This document shows, piece after piece, positions 1 through 6,519 of a stretch of 15,072 bases of DNA. Positions within the stretch are counted from its first letter, which is position 1. Each line of letters begins with the position of its first letter. Source of the DNA: Alphaproteobacteria bacterium (GTDB taxonomy: Bacteria > Pseudomonadota > Alphaproteobacteria > Rhizobiales > Hyphomicrobiaceae); NCBI GenBank assembly GCA_005888525.1, contig VBAB01000474.1:1-15072 (forward strand). The letters run 5' to 3'. The position numbers and the translations under genes were made by a program. The notes beneath the pieces are model-generated. The model worked only from the letters and a program-made list of their open reading frames with translations. It was not told the origin of the DNA and ran no database searches.

Positions 1-228
1 CCGCGCTGCGGCGCTACTTCGGTTGAGGGACTGCAACTTTCGCGCGAGTCACGCGGCCAGGAACAACGAGGCGGGAACCCGGAAGCGGCGACTTGGTTAA
101 GGTACGGTGTGCGCGTAAGCGGCAAATCGAGTCAATGACGCGTGAAACTTGTCTCGAAACGCAGCCCGGTCGCTCAGCAAATCGCAGAACGTAAGCAGTA
201 GATTGGCAGTGGGAGTTGAGGGCCGGAC

Positions 229-885
229 ATGAGACGGGTACGCGTCATAATTCTGGCGGCGATCGTGAGCGCGCCGGTTCTGGGCTCGGCGGCATTCGCC
301 GATCCCGCGGGCCTGCCAAAAGATCAGGACCGCGGCTCGCCTTACATGCGCGTGTTCGGCGTAACGCAGCCGCCCTATGGGTTCGTGCAGTTTTGCGAGC
401 GCGTGCCTGAGGAGTGCAGGCAGGGTCCGCAGGAGGAGCAGCGCTTCTCGGCGACGCCCGAGCGGCTCAGCGAGCTCGACGCCCTCAACCGCACCGTGAA
501 CCGGGAGATCGCGCCCGCCACCGACATGGAAATCTACGGCGTGGCCGAATACTGGACCATCCCGACGACCAGGGGCGACTGCGAGGATTACGCGCTCCTG
601 AAGCGCAAACGCCTGATGGCGCGCGGCTGGCCTGCAAGCGCCCTGCTGATGACCGTCGTGCGCGACGAGAAGGGCGAGGGCCATGCCGTGCTGACGGCTC
701 GTACGGTGCAGGGTGATTTCATCCTCGACAACAAGGTCGACGAGGTGAAGTCGTGGAACCGCACCCGCTACGAGTACATCATGCGGCAGTCCTATCTCAA
801 TCCGATGATCTGGATGACGCTGGACCCGCGGGAGGCGAACTCGTCCTTGCCGATTGCTGGCGTGCGCAGCGCGCCCGGCCGATAG
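229..885 (+). CDS. Periplasmic transglutaminase-like cysteine protease (BTLCP family)
   Basis: This 218-residue protein fits the bacterial transglutaminase-like cysteine proteinase family (BTLCP, formerly DUF920). Residues 1-24 form a signal peptide ending in AAFA before DPAG, so the mature protein should be periplasmic. The papain-like triad is visible in order: Cys118 in RGDCEDYALLKR, His152 in GHAVLTA and Asp167 in ILDNKVDEV. In Pseudomonas the family relative LapG cleaves a surface adhesin; in Rhizobiales most members are of unknown substrate, and no adhesin or LapD-like gene is in this window. The ATG at 229 was chosen because it starts the signal peptide and has a GGGAG about 13 nt upstream. 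The 202 bp before it show no convincing promoter. Family assignment is firm; the substrate is unknown. Confidence 0.88.
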   Translation: MRRVRVIILAAIVSAPVLGSAAFADPAGLPKDQDRGSPYMRVFGVTQPPYGFVQFCERVPEECRQGPQEEQRFSATPERLSELDALNRTVNREIAPATDMEIYGVAEYWTIPTTRGDCEDYALLKRKRLMARGWPASALLMTVVRDEKGEGHAVLTARTVQGDFILDNKVDEVKSWNRTRYEYIMRQSYLNPMIWMTLDPREANSSLPIAGVRSAPGR

Positions 886-897
886 TCCGCAGCGCGG

Positions 898-1113
898 TCA
901 CATCTCCTCGAGGTCGAGCTCGAGGATCGCCATCTGGAACTGGTAGCACAGCTCGCCTTCCTCGTCCTCGCGGGTCAGCGTGCCGATGAACTCGTCGCCG
1001 ACGTAGACCTCGGCCGAGTCCCTGATCTTCGGCCGCGCCCGCACCGACAGCGTCTTGGTGCCGAACACCTTGCGCATGTAGGCCTGCACGCGCACCATTT
1101 CTTGCGGATCCAC
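898..1113 (-). CDS. DUF3126 family small protein
   Basis: This 71-residue protein matches the DUF3126 family, which is largely restricted to Alphaproteobacteria and has no assigned function. The family pattern is visible: an N-terminal helix (DPQEMVRVQAYMRKVFG), a basic strand (SVRARPK), the SAEVYVGDEFIGTL core and an acidic C-terminus with YQFQMAILELDLEEM. It has no signal peptide or membrane segment, so it should be cytoplasmic. The start is a GTG (complement of cac at 1111-1113) with AGGAG about 10 nt upstream. An ATG five codons further in has no Shine-Dalgarno and would drop the first helical turn. Its stop lies 12 bp from the convergent BTLCP stop. It may be read from cysE through the structured spacer that separates them. 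Confidence 0.82.
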   Translation of the reverse strand: MDPQEMVRVQAYMRKVFGTKTLSVRARPKIRDSAEVYVGDEFIGTLTREDEEGELCYQFQMAILELDLEEM

Positions 1114-1126
1114 GAGGGTCGCTCTC

Positions 1127-1256
1127 CTAGAGAAAGATCATTGCTGATCGAAGCACTTCGCTTCGATCATGGAACGTGAATGTTGCTCTCGAGTCTATGA
1201 ACTGCACGCTTCGGCAGTCGAACAAAGTGAATCAATCCGAAGCGATCCTGCTCTAG
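1127..1256. repeat. Inverted-repeat intergenic element between cysE and the DUF3126 gene
   Basis: The element is bounded by 13-nt imperfect inverted repeats, ctagagaaagatc (1127-1139) and gatcctgctctag (1244-1256), which match at 11 of 13 positions. Inside is a perfect 10-bp stem, tgatcgaagc (1145-1154) with gcttcgatca (1160-1169), and a 5-nt loop. Related gaag/cttc words recur further in (1209-1214 and 1236-1243). The right end contains the cysE stop codon (1253-1255). The left end abuts the Shine-Dalgarno of the DUF3126 gene. It resembles the short palindromic repeats dispersed in Rhizobiales genomes (inference). No T-run follows the hairpin, so it is not a clear Rho-independent terminator. 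Confidence 0.5.
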
Positions 1257-2092
1257 CTGCCGCAGCCGCAGTCGTCGGGCAGCAGTCTCTGGTCCATGGT
1301 GCGCGCGGGCTCGGGGCAACCGGCCGGTCCCACCACCTTGGCCGGTACGCCCGCCACGGTCGTCTCGGGCGGCACGTCCTTGAGCACGACGCTCCCCGAG
1401 GCGATGCGGCAGCAGTTGCCGACTGTGATGTTGCCCAGCACCTTGGCGCCGGCGCCGATCATGACGTTGGCGCCGATCTTGGGGTGCCGGTCGCCGGTCT
1501 CCTTGCCGGTGCCGCCGAGCGTCACGCCCTGCAGCAGCGAGCAGTTGTCGCCGAGCGTCGCCGTCTCGCCGATGACGATGCCGGTGCCATGGTCGAGCAT
1601 GATGCCGATGCCGATCTGCGCGGCCGGATTGATGTCGACGGCAAAAATGCGCGAGCTCTGGCTCTGCAGGTAGAGTGCAAAGTCGCGCCTCCCGCGCTTC
1701 CACAGCTCATGGGCGAAGCGATGCGTCACCAGGGCGTGGAAGCCCTTGAAGTAGAGGAGCGGCTCGATGTAGCGGCCGCAGGCGGGATCGCGGTCGTAGA
1801 CGGCCGCGAGATCGGCGCGGAAGGCGCGACCGAGCTCGGGGCGGTCGGCTAGCACCTGCATGAAGGTCTGGCCGATGAGGCCCGCGTCCACGTCGGAGTG
1901 ATTGAGCCGCTGCGCCAAGCGATGGCACACGGCATCCTCGAGCCTGTCCTGGCTCAGGATCGTCGCGTAGATGAAACCCCCGAGTGCCGGCTCGTTGCGC
2001 ACGGCCTCCTCGGCCTCCTGGCGCAGCTCGGCCCAGATCGGGTCGACGGACGCAATGTTGGCCCTCTGGGCCATGCGCGACTTGGTTGCCAT
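1253..2092 (-). CDS. cysE: Serine O-acetyltransferase CysE
   Basis: This 279-residue enzyme transfers acetyl from acetyl-CoA to L-serine, giving O-acetylserine, the first step of cysteine synthesis in the cytoplasm. Residues 14-120 are the helical N-terminal domain (SVDPIWAELRQEAEEA onward). Residues 145-255 form a left-handed beta helix of hexapeptide repeats. The active-site landmarks are Asp153 in VDINPAAQIG and Asp167-His168 in IMLDHGTGIVIGETA, followed by LGGTGKETGDRHPKIG and the GVPAKVVG end of the helix. The ATG at 2092 follows a strong GAGGAGAGG; the frame stays open further upstream but the extra residues look unlike CysE. The C-terminal tail (about 257-279) is odd: it ends DDCGCGS and lacks the terminal isoleucine that inserts into CysK in well-studied CysE proteins. 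A nearby gcttgcaagc palindrome (2127-2136) lies in its upstream region. Confidence 0.95.
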   Translation of the reverse strand: MATKSRMAQRANIASVDPIWAELRQEAEEAVRNEPALGGFIYATILSQDRLEDAVCHRLAQRLNHSDVDAGLIGQTFMQVLADRPELGRAFRADLAAVYDRDPACGRYIEPLLYFKGFHALVTHRFAHELWKRGRRDFALYLQSQSSRIFAVDINPAAQIGIGIMLDHGTGIVIGETATLGDNCSLLQGVTLGGTGKETGDRHPKIGANVMIGAGAKVLGNITVGNCCRIASGSVVLKDVPPETTVAGVPAKVVGPAGCPEPARTMDQRLLPDDCGCGS

Positions 2093-2205
2093 GTGCCTCT
2101 CCTCAGGGGCGCAGTCTAGGGTGTTCGCTTGCAAGCAGGTAATCAGGCGCAAAGGCCAAGTCAATCCGCTCGCGGCGTCGCCGAAGCTCGGCTGCGGACG
2201 ATCGC

Positions 2206-2544
2206 TCAAGAGGACTTGCTCTTGCCTTCGCCTTCGATCTGCTCGAGCGCCGTATGCAGGAAGTCGGCCATGGCCTTGCGCAACTCGGCGTCCGAGACGC
2301 GCACGCCCTTGTCGTCCAGGTCCTTCCTGATCTTGCGGTAGACGTCCTCGTCGCCTTTCTCGAGCAGGTCGGCCTTGCGCACCGCCTTGACGTAGTCGTC
2401 CACCGCCGCTCCCGACAGGCCGAGCTTCTCGGCCGCCCACTGCCCCAGCATCTTGTTGCGGCGCGCTTCCGACCTGAATTTGAGCTCCTCGTCCATAGCG
2501 AATTTCTTCTCGAAAGACTTTTCACGATCACTGAAGCTGGTCAT
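2206..2544 (-). CDS. DUF1476 protein, F1-ATPase inhibitor zeta-subunit type
   Basis: This 112-residue protein belongs to DUF1476, the alphaproteobacterial family that includes the zeta subunit of Paracoccus F1Fo-ATP synthase. In Paracoccus the N-terminal region inserts into F1 and blocks ATP hydrolysis. Visible landmarks are the N-terminal MTSFSDREKSFEKKFAMDEE, then the conserved EARRNKMLGQWAAEKLG, a helical middle with GDEDVYRKIRKDL and a C-terminal helix ending ADFLHTALEQIEGE. The protein is highly charged and fully soluble in character. The ATG at 2544 has a GGAG about 8 nt upstream and matches the family N-terminus. It points away from purC across a shared control region and is followed after 113 bp by cysE on the same strand. 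In some Rhizobiales the zeta protein inhibits weakly, so strong inhibition should not be assumed. Confidence 0.88.
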   Translation of the reverse strand: MTSFSDREKSFEKKFAMDEELKFRSEARRNKMLGQWAAEKLGLSGAAVDDYVKAVRKADLLEKGDEDVYRKIRKDLDDKGVRVSDAELRKAMADFLHTALEQIEGEGKSKSS

Positions 2545-2854
2545 TCGCAATCTCCGTGGGGCGTTGTGCGTTCGCGGGATGTTCCGCTCTGCCGGCGCCT
2601 CCCCGAGCAATTACCTGATGGCGCCGTCGCAATCAATCAAGTGTCATTCCAGCGGGGTAGAGCCTTGTGCATGCGAGCTGGCGTTTTGATTGTTTCCGCA
2701 CCTACGTTCGGCTACTGTCCAACCATGGCCCCACGCGCAGGGCCAGCCCTCGTCCTGCGCTGCAACATAGGAAAACGCGCTGCAATTTCAAAGGGGAGCA
2801 TTCGTCCCTATCGCCAATCCAGCTGAAAGAAACGCAGGCACGAGGATGCGAAGA
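2545..2854. promoter_or_regulatory. Divergent control region between the zeta-inhibitor gene and purC
   Basis: This 310-bp space has no supportable gene and must hold the start signals of both divergent genes. It contains the Shine-Dalgarno sites of each gene (GGAG for the minus-strand gene; GAGG at 2842-2845 for purC). It also has a 7-bp inverted repeat gcgcagg/cctgcgc (2735-2741, 2754-2760) and a 9-bp direct repeat upstream of purC. Local composition is less GC-rich than the flanking genes. A TTGATT at 2686-2691 could be a -35 for purC but has no good -10 at the usual distance. I recognise no riboswitch. Confidence 0.45.
2757..2785 (+). repeat. 9-bp direct repeat upstream of purC, possible operator
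   Basis: GCGCTGCAA occurs at 2757-2765 and again at 2777-2785. The starts are exactly 20 bp apart, close to two helical turns, so a protein could bind both copies on one face of the DNA. The pair lies 70-98 bp upstream of the purC start. The first copy overlaps the right arm of the gcgcagg/cctgcgc inverted repeat. No known regulator site is recognised, so a control role is only inferred from position and spacing. Confidence 0.35.
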
Positions 2855-3631
2855 ATGAACAAGCGGCGTCGCGTATACGAGGGCAAGGCCAAGGTGCTCT
2901 ACGAAGGACCAGAGCCCGGCACTCTCATCCAGCACTTCAAGGATGACGCCACGGCCTTCAACAACAAGAAGCACGCGCTGATCGAAGGCAAGGGCGTGCT
3001 CAACAATCGCATCTCCGAGCACATCTTCACCAGGCTCGGCGAGATCGGCGTGCCCACGCATTTCGTGCGCCGCCTCAACATGCGCGAGCAGCTGATCCGC
3101 GAGGTGGAGATCATCCCGCTCGAGGTGGTCGTGCGCAATGTCGCGGCCGGCTCGCTCGCCCAGCGCCTCGGCCTGGAGGAAGGCAAGCCTCTGCCGCGCT
3201 CGATCATCGAGTTCTACTACAAGAACGACGCCCTGGGCGACCCGATGGTCTGCGAGGAGCACATCACGGCGTTCGGCTGGGCCAACCCGCCCGAGATCGA
3301 CGAGATCATGGCCCTGGGCCTGAGGATCAACGATTTCCTCGTCGGCCTGTTCTGCGGCATCGGCATCCGCCTCGTCGACTTCAAGGTGGAGTTCGGCCGG
3401 CTCTGGGAGAACGAGCAGATGCGCATCGTGCTCGCCGACGAGATCAGCCCGGACTGCTGCCGGCTCTGGGACGCGGCCACCTCCGACAAGCTGGACAAGG
3501 ACCGTTTCCGCCGTGACCTCGGAGGGGTGCTCGAGGCTTACCAGGAAGTGGCGCGCCGCCTGGGCGTGCTCACCGAGAACCCTCGTCCCAAGGGCAGCGG
3601 ACCGGTGCTGGTCAGCTCCAAGCCGAATTGA
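2855..3631 (+). CDS. purC: SAICAR synthetase PurC
   Basis: This 258-residue enzyme joins CAIR and L-aspartate using ATP to form SAICAR in de novo purine synthesis. Landmarks: the ATP-binding N-terminus RRVYEGKAKVLYEG (5-18), DDATAFNNKKHALIEGKG (30-47), the first SAICAR synthetase signature IPLEVVVRNVAAGS (87-100), the second signature around LVDFKVEFGRLW (173-184), and LADEISPDCCRLWD (193-206). Length is normal for the alphaproteobacterial type. Two starts are possible. ATG 2855 has GAGG nine bases upstream and gives the usual MNKRRRVYEG N-terminus. ATG 2846 directly abuts that GAGG, so it is unlikely to be used. It is the first gene of the purine cluster; purS follows after a 119-bp gap filled by a large palindrome. 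Confidence 0.96.
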   Translation: MNKRRRVYEGKAKVLYEGPEPGTLIQHFKDDATAFNNKKHALIEGKGVLNNRISEHIFTRLGEIGVPTHFVRRLNMREQLIREVEIIPLEVVVRNVAAGSLAQRLGLEEGKPLPRSIIEFYYKNDALGDPMVCEEHITAFGWANPPEIDEIMALGLRINDFLVGLFCGIGIRLVDFKVEFGRLWENEQMRIVLADEISPDCCRLWDAATSDKLDKDRFRRDLGGVLEAYQEVARRLGVLTENPRPKGSGPVLVSSKPN

Positions 3632-3636
3632 AGAAA

Positions 3637-3740
3637 GTGAGTGGTGAGATGGTGAGTGGTGAGTGGTAGCGTGACTTGAGTGGAACACGCCCGCCCAACT
3701 TGCTACTCACCACTGACCACTCACCACCTCACCATCTCAC
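3637..3740. repeat. Large imperfect palindrome of GTGAGTG-type units between purC and purS
   Basis: The left arm (3637-3670, 34 nt) is built from short units such as gtgagtg and gtgagatg. The right arm (3702-3740, 39 nt) is its near reverse complement. Aligned end to end they pair almost throughout, with one single-base gap, two mismatches and one 4-nt bulge. The loop is 31 nt (3671-3701). Transcribed RNA would fold into a stem of about 30 bp. The right arm ends one base before the AGGA Shine-Dalgarno of purS (3742-3745). The purC stop is five bases before the left arm. A role in transcript processing, or in setting PurS level relative to PurC, is inference. Confidence 0.8.
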
Positions 3741-3750
3741 CAGGACAAGC

Positions 3751-3993
3751 ATGAAGGCACGCATCAAGGTCACGCTGAAGAACGGCGTCCTCGACCCGCA
3801 GGGCAAGGCGATCCAGAACGCGCTGGCGAGCCTCGGCTTCACCGGCGTGAACGATGTCAGGCAAGGCAAATACATCGAGGTCGACCTGGCCGAAGCCAAC
3901 GAGGGCAGGGCGCGCGAGCAGGTAGAGCGGATATGCAAAGAGCTTCTCGCCAACACGGTTATCGAGAACTACGCCTACGAGCTCGTGCAGTAA
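3751..3993 (+). CDS. purS: Phosphoribosylformylglycinamidine synthase subunit PurS
   Basis: This 80-residue subunit bridges PurQ and PurL in the three-part FGAM synthase. Its dimer holds the complex together and helps carry ammonia from glutaminase to synthetase. The sequence shows the PurS ferredoxin-like pattern: MKARIKVTLKNGVLDPQGKA, ALASLGFTGVNDVRQGKYIEVDL and a helix ending in CKELLANTVIENYAYEL. The ATG at 3751 follows an AGGA five bases upstream and gives the family's usual N-terminus. The frame is open a further 75 bp upstream, but that part encodes the palindrome arm. The stop TAA shares its last A with the ATG of the next gene (TAATG), which favours coupled translation. Small size and sequence agree fully with PurS. 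Confidence 0.95.
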   Translation: MKARIKVTLKNGVLDPQGKAIQNALASLGFTGVNDVRQGKYIEVDLAEANEGRAREQVERICKELLANTVIENYAYELVQ

Positions 3994-4637
3994 TGCCAGT
4001 TGCCGAGTTTCTTGCATTGCCCGCCCGGCGCGTCGCGCTGATGCCGCTGAGTGGTGGCACATTGGCGCTGTGCGCGGCGCTCCTTGTCTCCTTCGCGTTC
4101 GCCCAGACGACGGCCGAGACAAAGGCCTTCGAGAGCAGCCAATATCGCTACAGCGTGGCGCTGCCGGCAGGTTGTCGGCACGATGAGGGACCAGGAACGC
4201 TCGACGCCGTCTGCTCGACCGAGCTCGACCCGGAGAAGAGCGCTATGGCGAGCGCCGCCGCCGCGCTGGTCCTGGAGGTGGGCGCCGAGCCCGTCCCCGA
4301 CGAAGCGGGCAAGACGCCTGCCGATCTCGCGCAACGCTATGACGAGGCGCAGTTCAAGGCCGAGCTGCCCGAGGCCGTTTGCGGTGAGTCCGACAAGGCG
4401 CGTGTCAAGATCGACAACGCCAAGCAGGTTCTCGAAGCGGCGCGAGTCGTGTATACGGCCGACGTCGCTTGCCCCGAGATCAAGTTCTTAGGGCTCGGCG
4501 AGCGTCGCGCCGCTGTGCAGTTCCTGATTACGCCGGGTCTACGCTATCGGCTGATGGCGCGTGCGCCGAAAGAGGGCTTCGAGCAGCGCAAGGAGGCCAT
4601 CGACGCCTTCTTCGCGAGTTTCCGCATCCTGCCCTAG
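3993..4637 (+). CDS. Exported protein of unknown function inside the purine cluster
   Basis: I do not recognise a named family. Starting at the ATG that overlaps the purS stop (TAATG), the protein has 214 residues with a signal sequence ending at FAFA-QTTAET (cleavage near 37). An internal ATG at 4041 would give a shorter, more typical signal peptide, so the start is uncertain; neither site has a clear Shine-Dalgarno. The mature part has four cysteines (61, 74, 130, 160 from the first ATG), enough for two disulfides in the periplasm. It runs from SSQYRYSVALPAGC to a C-terminal LRYRLMARAPKEGF and IDAFFASFRILP. That end resembles DUF1795/PsbP-like small secreted domains, a low-confidence inference. 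An exported product between purS and purQ has no obvious part in purine synthesis; co-transcription is likely from the tight spacing (21 bp to purQ). Confidence 0.7.
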   Translation: MPVAEFLALPARRVALMPLSGGTLALCAALLVSFAFAQTTAETKAFESSQYRYSVALPAGCRHDEGPGTLDAVCSTELDPEKSAMASAAAALVLEVGAEPVPDEAGKTPADLAQRYDEAQFKAELPEAVCGESDKARVKIDNAKQVLEAARVVYTADVACPEIKFLGLGERRAAVQFLITPGLRYRLMARAPKEGFEQRKEAIDAFFASFRILP

Positions 4638-4658
4638 GACGAAAGGCAGAGAACACAG

Positions 4659-5348
4659 ATGGACGCCTGCGTCGTCGTCTTTCCCGGATCAAACTGCGAC
4701 CGCGACGTGAAGGTGGCACTGGAGGCGGTGGCCGGACGGCCGGTGCGGATGGTCTGGCATGCGGACACGACGGTGCCCGCCTGCGATATCATCGTGCTGC
4801 CCGGCGGCTTCGCCTACGGCGACTACCTGCGCTGCGGCGCCATGGCCGCCCACTCGCCTGTCATGCGCGACGTCGTCGCCAGGGCCAAGCGGGGCACCCC
4901 CGTGCTCGGCATCTGCAACGGTTTCCAGGTGCTGACCGAGACGGAGCTGCTGCCTGGCGTGCTCATGCGCAACGCCTCGCTGAAGTACGTTTGCCGGGAC
5001 GTGCGTCTCAAGGTCGAGCAGCCCGACACGCTCTTCACCAGCCACTACCAAAAGGGCGAGGTGATCCGCATCCCCATCGGCCACGGCGACGGCAACTACT
5101 TCGCCGACGAGGCCACGCTGGACGAGCTCGAGGCCGAGGGGCGCGTGGTGTTCCGCTACGTCGACAAGGCCGGCAATGCGACCGCGGCCGCCAACCCCAA
5201 CGGCGCCCAGCGCAACATCGCCGGCATCTGCGATCGCTCCCGCCGCGTGCTCGGCATGATGCCGCATCCCGAGCGCCTGTTCGAGCCCATGCTCGGCGGC
5301 AGCGACGGCCGCAAGCTGTTCGAAAGCCTCCTCGCCACCCTGCACTGA
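4659..5348 (+). CDS. purQ: Phosphoribosylformylglycinamidine synthase glutaminase subunit PurQ
   Basis: This 229-residue class I glutamine amidotransferase hydrolyses glutamine and passes ammonia to PurL for conversion of FGAR to FGAM. The catalytic triad is in place: Cys86 in GICNGFQVL, and His203 and Glu205 in MPHPERLFEP. Other landmarks are the N-terminal VVVFPGSNCDRD, LPGGFAYGDYLRCGAMAAHSP (oxyanion-side region) and PIGHGDGNYFADE. Length is normal for stand-alone PurQ. It begins 21 bp after the exported-protein gene. In related genomes I expect purL directly downstream; here two unrelated genes intervene. Confidence 0.96.
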   Translation: MDACVVVFPGSNCDRDVKVALEAVAGRPVRMVWHADTTVPACDIIVLPGGFAYGDYLRCGAMAAHSPVMRDVVARAKRGTPVLGICNGFQVLTETELLPGVLMRNASLKYVCRDVRLKVEQPDTLFTSHYQKGEVIRIPIGHGDGNYFADEATLDELEAEGRVVFRYVDKAGNATAAANPNGAQRNIAGICDRSRRVLGMMPHPERLFEPMLGGSDGRKLFESLLATLH

Positions 5349-5508
5349 GCGCGGGCGTATTCCGAGCAGGGGCAGCTACCAAGGGCCAACTCGTCCCTGA
5401 TGACCCGCCCGGCCACTCCAGCAATTGACATCGAGGTATTTCTGCTGACCCTCTTTGCATCCGTCGAACAAGAGCCGGAACAATAAGAACTGCGGGAGGA
5501 CAAGAAGC

Positions 5509-6501
5509 ATGTATCTCACGAAAGCGAAACGAGTGCTGGGATTAGCCATCCTGGCGGCAGCGTTGCCCCTGGCGGTGCTCGCGCAGGGCTATCCCTTGCG
5601 GCCGATCACCGTGATCGTCGTGTTCGCCGCGGGCGGCCCTTCCGACACCATCGCGCGTCTGCTCTCTGATCACGTCGGACGGCAGTTCGGCCAGCAGCTG
5701 GTGATCGAAAACGTCGCCGGCGCCGGCGGCACCACCGGCACCGACCGAGCGGCCAACGCCGCACCCGACGGCTACACCATCCTCACGCACCACAGTGGGC
5801 TGACGGCAGCGCCGGCGCTCTACTCGAACTTGAAGTTCGACTCGCGCACGGCGTTCGAGCCGATGGGCCTCATCAACACGGGTCCGATGGTCGTGCTCAG
5901 CCGCAAGACGCTCGAGACCAAGACGCTGGCGGAGCTGGTCGCCTGGCTCAAGGAGAAGGGTGACAAGGCCACCATCGCCTTTGCCGGTGTCGGGTCCAAC
6001 TCGTACGTGTGCGCCACGGTTCTGCAGCAGCAGATCGGCGTGAAGCTGGCGATGGTGCCCTACCGCGGCACAGGGCCGGCCATGAACGATCTGGTTGGCG
6101 GTCAGATCGATGTGCTGTGCGATCAGGCCACCACGGCGGTCCCGCAGATCCAGGGCGGCACTGTGAAGGCCTACGCCGTAACATCCGCGCAGCGGCTGGC
6201 GAGCTTGCAGGATGTGCCCTCCAACAAGGAGGCCGGTCTGCCGGGGCTGGAGGTGACGATCTGGAACGGCGCTTATGCCCCGAAAGGCACGCCGAAAGAG
6301 GTGATCGACCGGTGGAACGCTGCGATCGGCAAGTTCGTCGCCGATCCGGCCATCATCGAGCGCTTCGCGGCAACCGGCACTGTGCCGTTCCCGCCCGAAA
6401 TGCGCTCGCCCGCCGCGCACGCCAAGTTCCTCACCGAGCAGTTCGAGTTCTACGCCAAGATGTTCGCTGCGGCCAATGTCAAGAAGGAGGAGGCGAAGTA
6501 G
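5509..6501 (+). CDS. Bug-family tripartite tricarboxylate transporter solute-binding protein
   Basis: This 330-residue protein fits the Bug (TctC-like) family of periplasmic binding proteins, which bind small carboxylates or related compounds for TTT transporters or sensing. Residues 1-25 are a signal peptide (basic MYLTKAKR, hydrophobic core, AVLA before QGYP). The mature start YPLRPITVIVVFAAGGPSDTIARLL is the classic Bug N-terminus. It is followed by the VIENVAGAGGTTGTDRAANAAPDGYT ligand loop, VPYRGTGPAMNDLVGGQIDVLCDQ and WNGAYAPKGTPKEVIDRWN. The ATG at 5509 has GGGAGGA eight bases upstream. No TctA or TctB membrane partner is in the window, so it is an orphan; Bug genes are commonly orphans. 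The ligand cannot be read from sequence. A TTGACA at 5425-5430 may belong to its promoter but no good -10 follows. Confidence 0.92.
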   Translation: MYLTKAKRVLGLAILAAALPLAVLAQGYPLRPITVIVVFAAGGPSDTIARLLSDHVGRQFGQQLVIENVAGAGGTTGTDRAANAAPDGYTILTHHSGLTAAPALYSNLKFDSRTAFEPMGLINTGPMVVLSRKTLETKTLAELVAWLKEKGDKATIAFAGVGSNSYVCATVLQQQIGVKLAMVPYRGTGPAMNDLVGGQIDVLCDQATTAVPQIQGGTVKAYAVTSAQRLASLQDVPSNKEAGLPGLEVTIWNGAYAPKGTPKEVIDRWNAAIGKFVADPAIIERFAATGTVPFPPEMRSPAAHAKFLTEQFEFYAKMFAAANVKKEEAK

Positions 6502-6519
6502 GTGCTGATGCTTCAGCAC
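6502..6519. other. Small hairpin spanning the convergent ends of the Bug and CDF genes
   Basis: A perfect 7-bp stem, gtgctga (6502-6508) with tcagcac (6513-6519), encloses a 4-nt loop. It begins immediately after the Bug-gene stop and includes the last codons of the opposing CDF gene. Its position between convergent genes suits a bidirectional end signal. There is no T-run on either side, so it may simply be chance or a weak processing site. Confidence 0.3.

Noticed and set aside
1..26. Possible C-terminal end of a plus-strand gene (ALRRYFG then TGA at 24-26).
   Set aside because: Only seven codons are visible, with no family evidence; any frame could end this way.
5425..5453. Promoter with perfect TTGACA upstream of the Bug gene.
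   Set aside because: No acceptable -10 lies at 15-19 bp spacing, so it is mentioned only in the gene entry.
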